This document shows, in pieces, positions 1-6,090 of a stretch of DNA of 9,080 nucleotides. The notes under the pieces are model-generated. The model ran no database searches. It saw only the letters and a list, made by a program, of their open reading frames with translations, and had not been told where the DNA came from. Where the stretch lies: assembly GCA_903864555.1 (NCBI GenBank), contig CAIPGJ010000432.1, positions 1 to 9,080 of the forward strand, written 5' to 3'. Every line of letters starts with the position of its first letter. The first letter of the stretch is position 1. Made by a program: the position numbers and the translations under genes. Source of the stretch: an uncultured Pseudomonadota bacterium (GTDB taxonomy: Bacteria; Pseudomonadota; Gammaproteobacteria; Burkholderiales; SG8-39).

Positions 1-540
1 GGCCGTGTTCTCCAGCAGCGCCGAGGCCAGGTGCGTTGGACTGCCGGCACTGGAAGAAGCGTAATTGAGCTGACCGGGCCGCGCCCTGGCGTAGGCAATG
101 AATTCCCGCAGGTCATTCGCCGGCACGCCAGGATTGATGACCAGAATCTGTTCCGTGCTGCACAGCGTGGCGACCGGCGCGAAGTCCTTGAACGCATCGT
201 ACGGCGTCGGAAACAGACTGGGGTTGATGACATGCGCTATCGACACCATCAGGATGGTGTAGCCATCGGGGGCCGCTTTCACCAGGGCCTCGGAACCGAT
301 AATGGTGTTGCCACCAGGGCGGTTGTCCACCAGCACCGGCTGACCCCAGGCATCGGTGAGCTTCTGGCCGATGATGCGGCCGATGATGGAGGTGCTGCCG
401 CCGGGTGCATAGGGCAGGATGAGACGGATCGGTTTGCCCGGATAGGTCTGGGATCCCTGCTGTGCTGCAGAAAGCCCGGTGATACAGATCAGGGCAATGG
501 TGGCAATGCTGCGTATCCATACACTGCGCGGGTTCGGCAT
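1..540 (-). CDS. Bug/TctC-family periplasmic binding protein, C-terminus beyond left edge
   Basis: The minus frame is open from ATG at 540 to base 1, giving 180 residues, about 55-60% of the usual 320. Residues 1-26 form a signal peptide (basic start, hydrophobic SIATIALICI, AxA-type end SAA before Q27). Then come the family hallmarks: YPGKPIRLILPYAPGG (33-48), GQPVLVDNRPGG (66-77), APDGY (90-94), YDAFKDFAPV (114-123) and the second ligand loop NYASSSAGSPTHL (159-171). Known family role: a periplasmic receptor for carboxylates or other small solutes, feeding a tripartite tricarboxylate transporter. The ligand cannot be read from sequence. An AAGGAG ribosome site lies at 546-551, five bases before the ATG, which fixes this start even though the frame stays open upstream to about 848. 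The first ligand loop has Ser51 where the other five receptors here have Asp. No transporter membrane subunit is visible nearby. Confidence 0.93.
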   Translation of the reverse strand, partial: MPNPRSVWIRSIATIALICITGLSAAQQGSQTYPGKPIRLILPYAPGGSTSIIGRIIGQKLTDAWGQPVLVDNRPGGNTIIGSEALVKAAPDGYTILMVSIAHVINPSLFPTPYDAFKDFAPVATLCSTEQILVINPGVPANDLREFIAYARARPGQLNYASSSAGSPTHLASALLENTA

Positions 541-585
541 GGTCTCTCCTTGGCTGGCTTCGTGTACGACTCGTCGATCGCGATT

Positions 586-599
586 ATCACACTTGTGAT
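586..599. promoter_or_regulatory. Perfect palindrome, candidate operator of the Bug gene at 540
   Basis: ATCACA-CT-TGTGAT is a perfect 6-bp inverted repeat with a 2-base spacer. It sits 46-59 bases before the ATG at 540, inside the expected promoter zone of that leftward gene. The symmetry and position suggest a dimeric repressor or activator site; the regulator is unknown. It is not the CRP arrangement, because the half sites are in the opposite order. Confidence 0.4.
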
Positions 600-635
600 G
601 CAAGGCGTTCTTCGCTCCGTCAGCCTTCGCCCCGC

Positions 636-660
636 CCTGTCCTGTCCTGTCCTGTCCTGT
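636..660. repeat. Five tandem CCTGT copies
   Basis: Five exact head-to-tail copies of the pentamer CCTGT (AGGAC on the other strand, shifted register) are followed by CC. The tract lies 96-120 bases upstream of the leftward start at 540. Pentamer tracts can gain or lose units by slipped-strand mispairing, and a 5-base unit changes both promoter spacing and reading frame. Confidence 0.85.
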
Positions 661-855
661 CCACGCTGCCAGATCGAGTATCAACTTGCCATCGCGCATG
701 GCAATGCCGCGGAATTCTTCCAGCAATGCGAAAGGCGGCCTGCGCGCCTTCATACTGGCGCAGGCCCAAACACGCGGCGCGAGTGCGCCAGACAATGGAC
801 CCGGCCGGCAGAGCCGTTTGCATCGCGGCAAACCAGGCTCGTACTACCGGCCGTT

Positions 856-945
856 ATTATGATCATTTACAGATATGTATCATCTTCTATATTAACTTAA
901 TGGCTATATTATTATCACCAATAATGCGCACATATCCAAAGGTTC
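856..945. other. AT-rich island with a possible leftward promoter
   Basis: Over 861-940 I count about 27% G+C, against roughly 60-75% in neighbouring genes. On the minus strand TTGGAT (934-939) and GATAAT (911-916) are separated by exactly 17 bases, matching 3/6 and 5/6 of the sigma-70 boxes. A transcript from here would run towards the gene at 540 with a leader of about 360 bases. The island could equally be a silencing or curvature element, or the edge of acquired DNA. Confidence 0.3.
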
Positions 946-1073
946 CGGCATGACTTTGAAAAGGCATGCGGTCCATTCCCGCAACCCTGCGATTGCAGGA
1001 CCTGCCAACCAGGATAGAGCTGGCCCTCGCCGTGGCATACCTGCGGGAGGGTGCAAGCCGGGCCCATTGCCCC

Positions 1074-1126
1074 AATCTTGCATCCGGGATGAAAAAACAA
1101 AAGCACATCCCGCAGCACCGGGCGGC
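1074..1126 (+). repeat. 53-bp dispersed repeat, copy A
   Basis: This matches copy B at 6038-6090 over 53 bases with a single difference (C at 1098, T at 6062). Weaker similarity continues leftward through GCAAGCC (about 1053) with one gap. It contains the inverted repeat CGGGATG / CATCCCG (1085-1091 and 1106-1112) around a 14-base A-rich loop, and the overlapping palindrome CATCCGGGATG (1081-1091). Unlike copy B, no rightward gene follows. Confidence 0.85.
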
Positions 1127-1356
1127 TGGGCGCACACGCCGGCTGGAAGACCGGCTCGCCCCCGGTGCACCGATACACGCCATCGAGCACCGCAATAATC
1201 CAGCTGCCATAAACCGCTCAGACATCAGCCCCGTTTTTTCTGCGATGTCCAATCGGACGTTGCCGGGAAGCCTTGCGATTACCACACCTGGACCCTGGCC
1301 ATCCGCAGCCCGGCGTGCCCGCAGTTTTCCATGTGCGAGCCATGAAAGGAGCGGTA

Positions 1357-1374
1357 GGGAATGAACCGTTTCCC
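1357..1374 (-). terminator. Weak hairpin downstream of the Bug gene ending at 1391
   Basis: GGGAA and TTCCC form a 5-bp stem with an 8-base loop, starting 17 bases after the stop of the leftward gene. No clear U-tract follows, only CTCCTTT further on. It is a possible but weak transcript end. Confidence 0.2.
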
Positions 1375-1390
1375 TGTGTCCCGGTCAGAT

Positions 1391-2368
1391 TCATTCACCT
1401 TTGATGCCATTTTCCTGAATAATTTTCTTCCATTGGGCCAATTCCTTGACGATTCTGGATTTAAATGCCTCCGGCGTATTGCCCACAGGCGTGTTGCCCG
1501 CTGTTTCAAGGAAGCTGCTTACATCCGGAGAGCGTAGAGCCGTTACGAAATCGCCGTGGACCTTGTTGATGATTGACTGCGGAGTTCCTGCCGGCGCAAG
1601 AACGCCAATCCAGCTTGGCATTTCCACATTGAGTCCTTGTTCGCTCATGGTCCTTACCTCCGGAAGGAACTTCGAGCGCTCCTCGCCCAGTACCGCGATT
1701 GCCCGAAGTTTCCCCGTCCGGATCATCGGTAGGTAAGTGAACCATGTGCCTGGTTGAAGTTGCGTTCGGCCCGCCAGTAAATCGACTTGCCCTTGGGCAA
1801 CCCCTTTGTAATGGACCGGGACAATATTTATTTTCGCTTCAGAGGCCAGCCAGGCACACACAATGTGTGCAATGGTCCCGGAACCGGAAGTGTTGCAACT
1901 GAGAGCCGTCGGATTGGACCTGGCGTAGGCCACCAGGTCGGCGATTGAACGCACACTCTGCAAAGCGGCAGCATTGATGATCAGCGCAGTTGAACGACTG
2001 CTCAAGATGGTAATCGGAGCAAAGCTGGACTGCACGTCGTAAGGGAGCGAGTCATAGAAATACGGGTGAATAGTCAGCGACGAGTTGGTCATCAGCAAGG
2101 TGCTGCCATCGGGCATTGCCTTGGCCACATAGGCCAGCCCTATCGAAGTACCCGCCCCGGGCCTGTAATCAAAAACGAACCGCTGAGCTGTCGCTTCCTG
2201 CACTTTTTGCGTATATATCCTCGCCTCATTGTCGTTCGTCCCGCCAGCGGCATAAGGCATGACAATCGCGACTGGCCTTGCCAAAGGATCCTTTGTCTGA
2301 GCAGCCGACAAGGTCGGCTGCAAACTCATGGCTGCGACAAGCGACAGCGCCCACCTGATATTCAGCAT
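1391..2368 (-). CDS. Bug/TctC-family periplasmic binding protein, lower G+C
   Basis: 325 residues, the normal family length. Signal peptide about 1-23 (WALSLVAAMSLQPTLSAA, then Q24). First ligand loop MPYAAGGTNDNEAR has Asp46; AMPDGS at 84-89; YDVQSSFAPIT at 110-120; second loop with His168; HYKG at 186-189; C-terminal WKKIIQENGIKGE. The role inferred from the family is periplasmic capture of a small carboxylate-like solute; the ligand is unknown. The frame is open to an ATG at 2470, but Met at 2368 is preferred: it begins the signal peptide and has an AGGGA site at 2376-2380, seven bases upstream. The closest relative here is the receptor at 2854-3834, sharing the xxEAR(I/L)Y loop and HIVxAWL. 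Two sampled 60-base stretches are about 50% G+C, against about 75% for a stretch of the gene at 2854, which suggests a different origin. Confidence 0.94.
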   Translation of the reverse strand: MLNIRWALSLVAAMSLQPTLSAAQTKDPLARPVAIVMPYAAGGTNDNEARIYTQKVQEATAQRFVFDYRPGAGTSIGLAYVAKAMPDGSTLLMTNSSLTIHPYFYDSLPYDVQSSFAPITILSSRSTALIINAAALQSVRSIADLVAYARSNPTALSCNTSGSGTIAHIVCAWLASEAKINIVPVHYKGVAQGQVDLLAGRTQLQPGTWFTYLPMIRTGKLRAIAVLGEERSKFLPEVRTMSEQGLNVEMPSWIGVLAPAGTPQSIINKVHGDFVTALRSPDVSSFLETAGNTPVGNTPEAFKSRIVKELAQWKKIIQENGIKGE

Positions 2369-2375
2369 CTGGCGT

Positions 2376-2380
2376 TCCCT
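2376..2380 (-). promoter_or_regulatory. Ribosome binding site deciding the start at 2368
   Basis: AGGGA on the minus strand lies seven bases before the ATG at 2368. It supports this start over the in-frame ATG at 2470, whose extra 34 residues are polar and would bury the signal peptide. Confidence 0.6.
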
Positions 2381-2635
2381 TTGGTTGCGAGAAGAAATGT
2401 CGTACGCGTTTTCGAGCCTGCCTTGAAAGCAAGTATTGGAAGCAATAGTTTGAGCGAATGGATCAAGCAAGTTCCATTTTTCTCAGCTCATGCGAACTCT
2501 GTGATTTCCAACAACGTGCTTGTCGACGCGCGCGCGGGGCAGCAAGCTCGTTAGCTCCAGGGCCATCCTTCGTCGATGTTTTGTCATCGTCATTTTTCTT
2601 CTGATGCGCCCTAAACCTATACGACGCCAAAAAAG

Positions 2636-2781
2636 CGTCCACGGCCAATGCGAAACAAAAGCTGTTTGCCGCCGGGGCTGGCGTCTTGGTCCCCAAGCCC
2701 GAGGAATTCGCCGCCACCATCCGGGGCGAAATCGCCGTGTGGGGCAAGCGCATCCGCGAGGTGGGGATCAAGGGCGACTGA
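2636..2781 (+). pseudogene. 3' remnant of a Bug/TctC gene
   Basis: The plus frame encodes the last ~47 residues of a Bug receptor, including AKQKLFAAGAG, KPEEFAATIRGEIAVWGKR and IREVGIKGD, then TGA at 2779-2781. Over 2650-2781 I count 14 differences in 132 bases from the 3' end of the intact gene at 6950-7081, about 89% identity. Upstream of about 2636 the similarity stops, and the same frame meets a stop at 2602. More than 270 residues, including the signal peptide and both ligand loops, are missing, so it cannot make a working receptor. It is the end of a deleted or replaced paralogue of the gene at 6128 and lies on the opposite strand from its present neighbours. Confidence 0.88.
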
Positions 2782-2785
2782 CCGG

Positions 2786-2817
2786 GCTGTTTGCTTCCGG
2801 TCGCCGCCGCAAACAGC
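2786..2817. terminator. Stem-loop between the remnant and the Bug gene ending at 2854
   Basis: GCTGTTTGC (2786-2794) and GCAAACAGC (2809-2817) form a perfect 9-bp stem with a 14-base loop. It lies 5 bases after the remnant's stop and 37 bases past the stop of the leftward gene, where a two-way transcript end would be expected. There is no T-tract on either strand, so it may instead protect mRNA ends. Confidence 0.45.
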
Positions 2818-2853
2818 ACCCACGCGCTGCTTCAAGCGCCCATTGCCGGGGTG

Positions 2854-3834
2854 CTACTCCACCAACTCAATGCCATTCTCCGCCACCACCTTCCGCCACC
2901 GTGGCACCTCTGCCGCGATGACCTCCCGAAAATGCGCCGCGCTACTCCCCACCATCACATTGCCCGCGGTTTCCAGCGGCCCGGCCACTTCGGGCGCTTT
3001 CGCGATTCTGGAAAATATTCCGTTGAGCTTGGCCTGGATCGCCGCCGGCGTGGCGGCCGGCGCGAGCACGCCCTGCCAGGGCGTGTAGTGAAAGCCTGTC
3101 ACGCCCTGTTCCCCGATCGTCGGCAGGTCGGGCAGCAGCGGTGGGCGCTTGGCGCCGGTGACGCCCAGCACGCGCAACTTGCCGGACTTGATCTGCGGCC
3201 ACACGCCCACGAGCGCGACCGAGGTCACATCCAGGCGCCCGGCCATCAAATCGACGAGCGACGGCCCCGCGCCCTTGTAGTGCACGAAGGTCACTTTGGT
3301 GCTGGTCGTGCCGTGCAGCCAGGCGCCCACGATGTGGGTGATGCCGCCGCCGCCCGAGGTACCGTAGTTCAGCTTGCCGGGGTTGCCCCTGGCGTAGGCC
3401 AGGTAATCGGCGGCCGTCTTCGCGCCAAAGCCCGGATGCGTGATCAGGGCGTAGGGCTTTTCGCTCATCAGGGTGATGGGCGCAAAGTCCTTCAGCACAT
3501 CGAAGGGCAGGTCCTTGTACAGCGCCGGCGCCGTGGTGTGCCCGGCGGAATTGGTGAGCAACGTGTAGCCATCGGGCGCCGCCCTGGCGACGAAGGCGGT
3601 GCCGATGGTGGTGCCCGCCCCGGGCTTGTTGTCCACGATGATGGGTTGGCCGAGCAGGCCCGTCATTTTCGCGTACAGGCGCGCCTCCTGGTCAATGGGG
3701 CCGCCCGCTGCGATGGGCACGACCAGCAGCACCGGCTTCGAGGGGTAGGCTGCAACCGGATCCTGGGCCTGGGCAGTCCCGCACGACAGAACCAGCACTG
3801 CGGTACACACGAGCGAACGATGCCACTGCCGCAT
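2854..3834 (-). CDS. Bug/TctC-family periplasmic binding protein
   Basis: 326 residues, full family length. Signal peptide 1-23, ending AQA before Q24. YPSKPVLLVVPIAAGG (30-45) with Asp48; GQPIIVDNKPGAG (62-74); APDGY (86-90); FDVLKDFAPIT (111-121); YGTSGGGGITHIVG (157-170) with His167; HYKG (185-188); DLMAGRLD; SGKLRVLGV. The predicted role is periplasmic solute capture for a tripartite tricarboxylate transporter encoded elsewhere; the ligand is not predictable. AGGAG lies eight bases before the ATG. It is the third gene of a leftward series (Bug at 5803, SDR at 4800, then this gene), with a 165-base gap before it, so it may be cotranscribed or have its own promoter. The C-terminus ends IELVE rather than the usual IKxE. 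Confidence 0.95.
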   Translation of the reverse strand: MRQWHRSLVCTAVLVLSCGTAQAQDPVAAYPSKPVLLVVPIAAGGPIDQEARLYAKMTGLLGQPIIVDNKPGAGTTIGTAFVARAAPDGYTLLTNSAGHTTAPALYKDLPFDVLKDFAPITLMSEKPYALITHPGFGAKTAADYLAYARGNPGKLNYGTSGGGGITHIVGAWLHGTTSTKVTFVHYKGAGPSLVDLMAGRLDVTSVALVGVWPQIKSGKLRVLGVTGAKRPPLLPDLPTIGEQGVTGFHYTPWQGVLAPAATPAAIQAKLNGIFSRIAKAPEVAGPLETAGNVMVGSSAAHFREVIAAEVPRWRKVVAENGIELVE

Positions 3835-3911
3835 GGTTTTTCTCCTGTCAATTCCTGCTGCAATGTGTCGTCAACGGCCAGCCGCCAATCCTCCGGCTTG
3901 ATCCCCTGTCC

Positions 3912-3927
3912 AGCGGCATTCGCCGCT
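3912..3927 (-). other. Short intergenic hairpin between SDR and Bug genes
   Basis: AGCGGC-ATTC-GCCGCT is a perfect 6-bp stem with a 4-base loop in the 165-base gap between the SDR stop and the next leftward start. There is no U-tract. It may act as a processing or stability element within a polycistronic message. Nothing else convincing was seen in this gap. Confidence 0.35.
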
Positions 3928-3999
3928 CTTGCAGCGCAGGCGCAACTTGACATGAAAGGGCCAGTATTTCTCGATAGTCGACCGGATTGCCCAGGCGGC

Positions 4000-4800
4000 T
4001 CAATCGCCGCCGAGTTTCAGATACGAGGTCCTGCCGCCCAGCGCGTCCAGGGTGGTGCCGGTGAACATGCGCGACTCGTTGGACGCGAGGAATACCACCA
4101 CGCCGGCGATGTCTTGCGGTTCACCCCGCGAGAAGGGGTAGTTCTTTACCAGCAGCTTGCGCGCGATCAATCGCGGGTCGGTGGCCGCCGCGGGGTTGTT
4201 GTCGTCCCAGCCGCTGGCGGTGCGCTCGGTGCGTATGCCGCCAGGGGCGATGGCGTTGGCGCGTATGCCATATTGCGCATACTGCGCGGCCAGCGTTTTG
4301 GTGAAGGAAACAATGCCGCCCTTGGCTGCAGCGTAGGCGGGCCGCTCCGAGCCGATCTGCCCGAGCACGGAAGCGAAATTGATGATGGCGCCGCCGCCTG
4401 CCTTGATCAGGTGCGGAATGCCGTGGCGGCAGCACAGGAAGGGATGCAGCAGATTGAGCCGTATGGTCCGGTGCCAGATCTCCAGGTCCATCTCGTGCAC
4501 CGGCACGTCTGCCGCCAGCGAACCGCCGGCGCAGTTCACGATGATGTCGAGTTTGCCGTAGCGCTCGATGACGGCGGCGACAGCGCGCTTCACGCTGGCG
4601 TCGTCGGTCACGTCGGTTTCAATGAATACGGCCTCGCCACCGGCACGAACGATCTCCTGCTCGGCGGCCTTGCCCGCGTCGCGGTTGATCTCCAATATCG
4701 CGACTTTCGCGCCTTCCCGGACAAGCGCCTTGGCTGACGCCTTGGCAATACCAGCGCCGGCGCCGGTGAGGAATGCCACCTTTCCATCCAGTCTGCCCAT
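4000..4800 (-). CDS. Short-chain dehydrogenase/reductase (SDR), classical type
   Basis: 266 residues, typical of a cytoplasmic classical SDR with a Rossmann fold. Cofactor motif TGAGAGIA (12-19), in which Ala19 replaces the third Gly; Glu37 at the end of beta 2 (AILE) favours NAD(H) over NADP(H); DV at 63-64; NCAGG (89-93). The catalytic set is Asn116, Ser144, Tyr156 and Lys160 (YAAAK), followed by APGG (185-188). It should therefore be an active NAD-dependent alcohol/ketone oxidoreductase; the substrate cannot be named. A strong AAGGGGAG site precedes the ATG. The gene begins 37 bases after the stop of the Bug gene at 4838-5803, on the same strand, which implies cotranscription and suggests it oxidises or reduces the solute that receptor helps import. 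A segment at about 196-222 (GWDDNNPAAATDPRL) is the substrate-loop region. Confidence 0.95.
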   Translation of the reverse strand: MGRLDGKVAFLTGAGAGIAKASAKALVREGAKVAILEINRDAGKAAEQEIVRAGGEAVFIETDVTDDASVKRAVAAVIERYGKLDIIVNCAGGSLAADVPVHEMDLEIWHRTIRLNLLHPFLCCRHGIPHLIKAGGGAIINFASVLGQIGSERPAYAAAKGGIVSFTKTLAAQYAQYGIRANAIAPGGIRTERTASGWDDNNPAAATDPRLIARKLLVKNYPFSRGEPQDIAGVVVFLASNESRMFTGTTLDALGGRTSYLKLGGD

Positions 4801-4837
4801 CTTGACTCCCCTTCTCGTGTATGTGTTTGCGGCCGGG

Positions 4838-5803
4838 CTATTCAGGCTTGATGCCGGCTTTCTTGTATAGCTGCAGTACGCGCGCTTCGTCCTTCCTTAG
4901 CGTGTCGTCAGTTTCCTCTGGACTGAGGAAAAGCGCACGACCGGTGCTTTCGTTCCATTTGGTCAGTTCCGGATCGCGGAGCGCCTCGATCATTCTCTGG
5001 TTCAGGTAAGCAACCACGGGCCTGGGGGTTTTCGCAGGCACGTAAAAACCGTTGAGGTTTTTCACCCAGACCTCGGGATAGGTTTCGGCGATGGCCGGCG
5101 TATTGGGCAGGATGGACAGGCGCTCGGGGGACGTGACGGCCAGTGCGTGCAGTTTTCCGGAGTCGATCAGCGGGCGCACCACGTTGATGGATGAGATGAC
5201 CATGCCCAGCCTGCCGCCCATCAGGTCAGTCAATGCGGTGGGCGCCTGCGTGTAGCGGACATAGCTGTGCTTGAGTCTGGCCGCGTCGGTCAGCAGCGTG
5301 TTGATGATTTCCGCGGTCACGAAAGAAGCGCCGGTCGGGTAGCGCTCCGGATTGCGGCGCATCTTGTCGATGAACTGCGGAAAGCTCACGCCCTTTTCGT
5401 CGGGGCTGACCAGAAACACAAATGAAACTTCCTGGAAAATGATGACCCCGGAAAAATCCCTGACCGGATCGTAGGGCGGATCCTTCAGCGCGGCTTTCAC
5501 CGCAGACAGTGTCGAGCTCGATCCATACACAATAGTGTGGCCGTCTGGCGCGGATTTGGCGACAAAGCTGGTGCCAATGGTGCCGTTGCCACCGGGTCTG
5601 GCCTCGACGATGAGGGCCTGTTTGATCCGGGGTTCCATGACCTGCACCATTTTCCGGGTGGTCACATCGGGCCCGCCACCGGCAGCGGAAGGAATGATGA
5701 AGCGGATCGGCTTGGACGGAAACTCCTCGGCCGCGCGCGTCGCCTGCGCACAAAAAAGAACCAGCAATGCCGCGAGCGTTGCAAGCCTGCTTGTCGTATT
5801 CAT
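4838..5803 (-). CDS. Divergent Bug/TctC-family periplasmic binding protein
   Basis: 321 residues from Met at 5803. Signal peptide about 1-25 (LATLAALLVLFCAQATRA). FPSKPIRFIIPSAAGGG (28-44) with Asp46, RPGGNGTIGTSFVAKSAPDG (69-88), YDPVRDFSG (111-119) and DLMGGRLG (193-200) place it in the family. It departs in the second domain: the conserved loop ending in His-Leu becomes PTGASFVTAEII, with Glu165 at the His position, and (Y/F)KG becomes YTQ (184-186). The ligand is therefore likely to differ from that of its neighbours. It is the first gene of a leftward unit with the SDR 37 bases downstream. An upstream in-frame ATG at 5818 is rejected because the ribosome site GAGGAG (5811-5816) would fall inside the coding region. 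It faces the rightward Bug pair across a divergent promoter region. Confidence 0.93.
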   Translation of the reverse strand: MNTTSRLATLAALLVLFCAQATRAAEEFPSKPIRFIIPSAAGGGPDVTTRKMVQVMEPRIKQALIVEARPGGNGTIGTSFVAKSAPDGHTIVYGSSSTLSAVKAALKDPPYDPVRDFSGVIIFQEVSFVFLVSPDEKGVSFPQFIDKMRRNPERYPTGASFVTAEIINTLLTDAARLKHSYVRYTQAPTALTDLMGGRLGMVISSINVVRPLIDSGKLHALAVTSPERLSILPNTPAIAETYPEVWVKNLNGFYVPAKTPRPVVAYLNQRMIEALRDPELTKWNESTGRALFLSPEETDDTLRKDEARVLQLYKKAGIKPE

Positions 5804-5810
5804 CGGGCTT

Positions 5811-5816
5811 CTCCTC
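5811..5816 (-). promoter_or_regulatory. Ribosome binding site deciding the start at 5803
   Basis: GAGGAG on the minus strand stands seven bases before the ATG at 5803, ideal spacing. The alternative ATG at 5818 would read through this site as Arg-Arg codons, so translation most likely starts at 5803. Confidence 0.75.
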
Positions 5817-5860
5817 ATTGTGGGGAATCTGCAACGACGGCGGGGTTGGCGGATTCTTGC

Positions 5861-5880
5861 ATTGACCGCGGCGATTGACC
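5861..5880. promoter_or_regulatory. Direct repeat ATTGACC x2, possible regulator site
   Basis: Two identical 7-base units, ATTGACC, are spaced with a 13-base period and lie 58-77 bases upstream of the leftward start at 5803. Direct half sites at a fixed period are typical of some tandem-binding regulators. The match is short and could be chance. Confidence 0.25.
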
Positions 5881-6037
5881 ATCTTTTTATGTACCCGTCA
5901 TGCTGTCATTGCGACCGCCCGGCCAAAGCGCGTGCCTGTTACGAGGGAGTGTGCCCGCCAGTGCAGCGAACTTGAAAAAGAGCCTGAACCGGCAACCTGT
6001 CCGGCTTTGGGAAGGGCGCAAGCCAATCCGTTGCGCT

Positions 6038-6090
6038 AATCTTGCATCCGGGATGAAAAAATAAAAGCACATCCCGCAGCACCGGGCGGC
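6038..6090 (+). repeat. 53-bp dispersed repeat, copy B (candidate operator of the Bug gene at 6128)
   Basis: This is 52/53 identical to copy A at 1074-1126. The inverted repeat CGGGATG (6049-6055) / CATCCCG (6070-6076) has a 14-base A-rich spacer, giving half-site centres 21 bases apart, or two helical turns. The palindrome CATCCGGGATG (6045-6055) overlaps it. It ends 37 bases before the ATG at 6128, so it may bind a regulator or fold in the mRNA leader of that gene. Confidence 0.8.

Larger units (their letters stand above)
541..1390. other. 850-bp gene-poor region
   Basis: No convincing complete gene was found on either strand. Short open frames exist, but they lack ribosome sites and recognisable family motifs. 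It holds a palindrome before the leftward gene, a pentamer repeat, an AT-rich island with a possible leftward promoter, and one copy of a 53-bp repeat also found at 6038-6090; each is listed separately. One minus-strand stretch (about 753 to 660) reads like coding sequence, with FALLEEFRGIAMRDGKLILD, and is in frame with the gene starting at 540. It may be debris of an older gene, but no family was identified. The region looks like decayed sequence plus regulatory DNA. Confidence 0.6.

Noticed and set aside
887..1285. Minus-strand frame containing VRLDIAEKTGL, resembling a helix-turn-helix start of IclR-type regulators
   Set aside because: The similarity covers only about ten residues, nothing after it fits the family, there is no ribosome site, and the frame runs through the 53-bp repeat.
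2369..2470. 34-residue N-terminal extension of the Bug gene at 1391-2368
   Set aside because: The residues are polar and precede a clear signal peptide; the internal Met has the ribosome site.
3663..3953. Minus-strand frame crossing the SDR-Bug gap (with GIKPEDWRLAVDDTL)
   Set aside because: It overlaps the start of the Bug gene out of frame, lacks a ribosome site and shows no recognisable family.
2791..4737. 648-codon plus-strand open frame
   Set aside because: It lies antisense to a full Bug gene and an SDR with complete motifs; its translation has no recognisable domain and is rich in His/Arg/Gly, as G+C-rich antisense frames usually are.
5875..5903. TTGACC-N17-TCATGC as a plus-strand promoter
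   Set aside because: The -35 box is fair but the -10 box matches poorly, and it would leave a leader of over 200 bases; not enough support.
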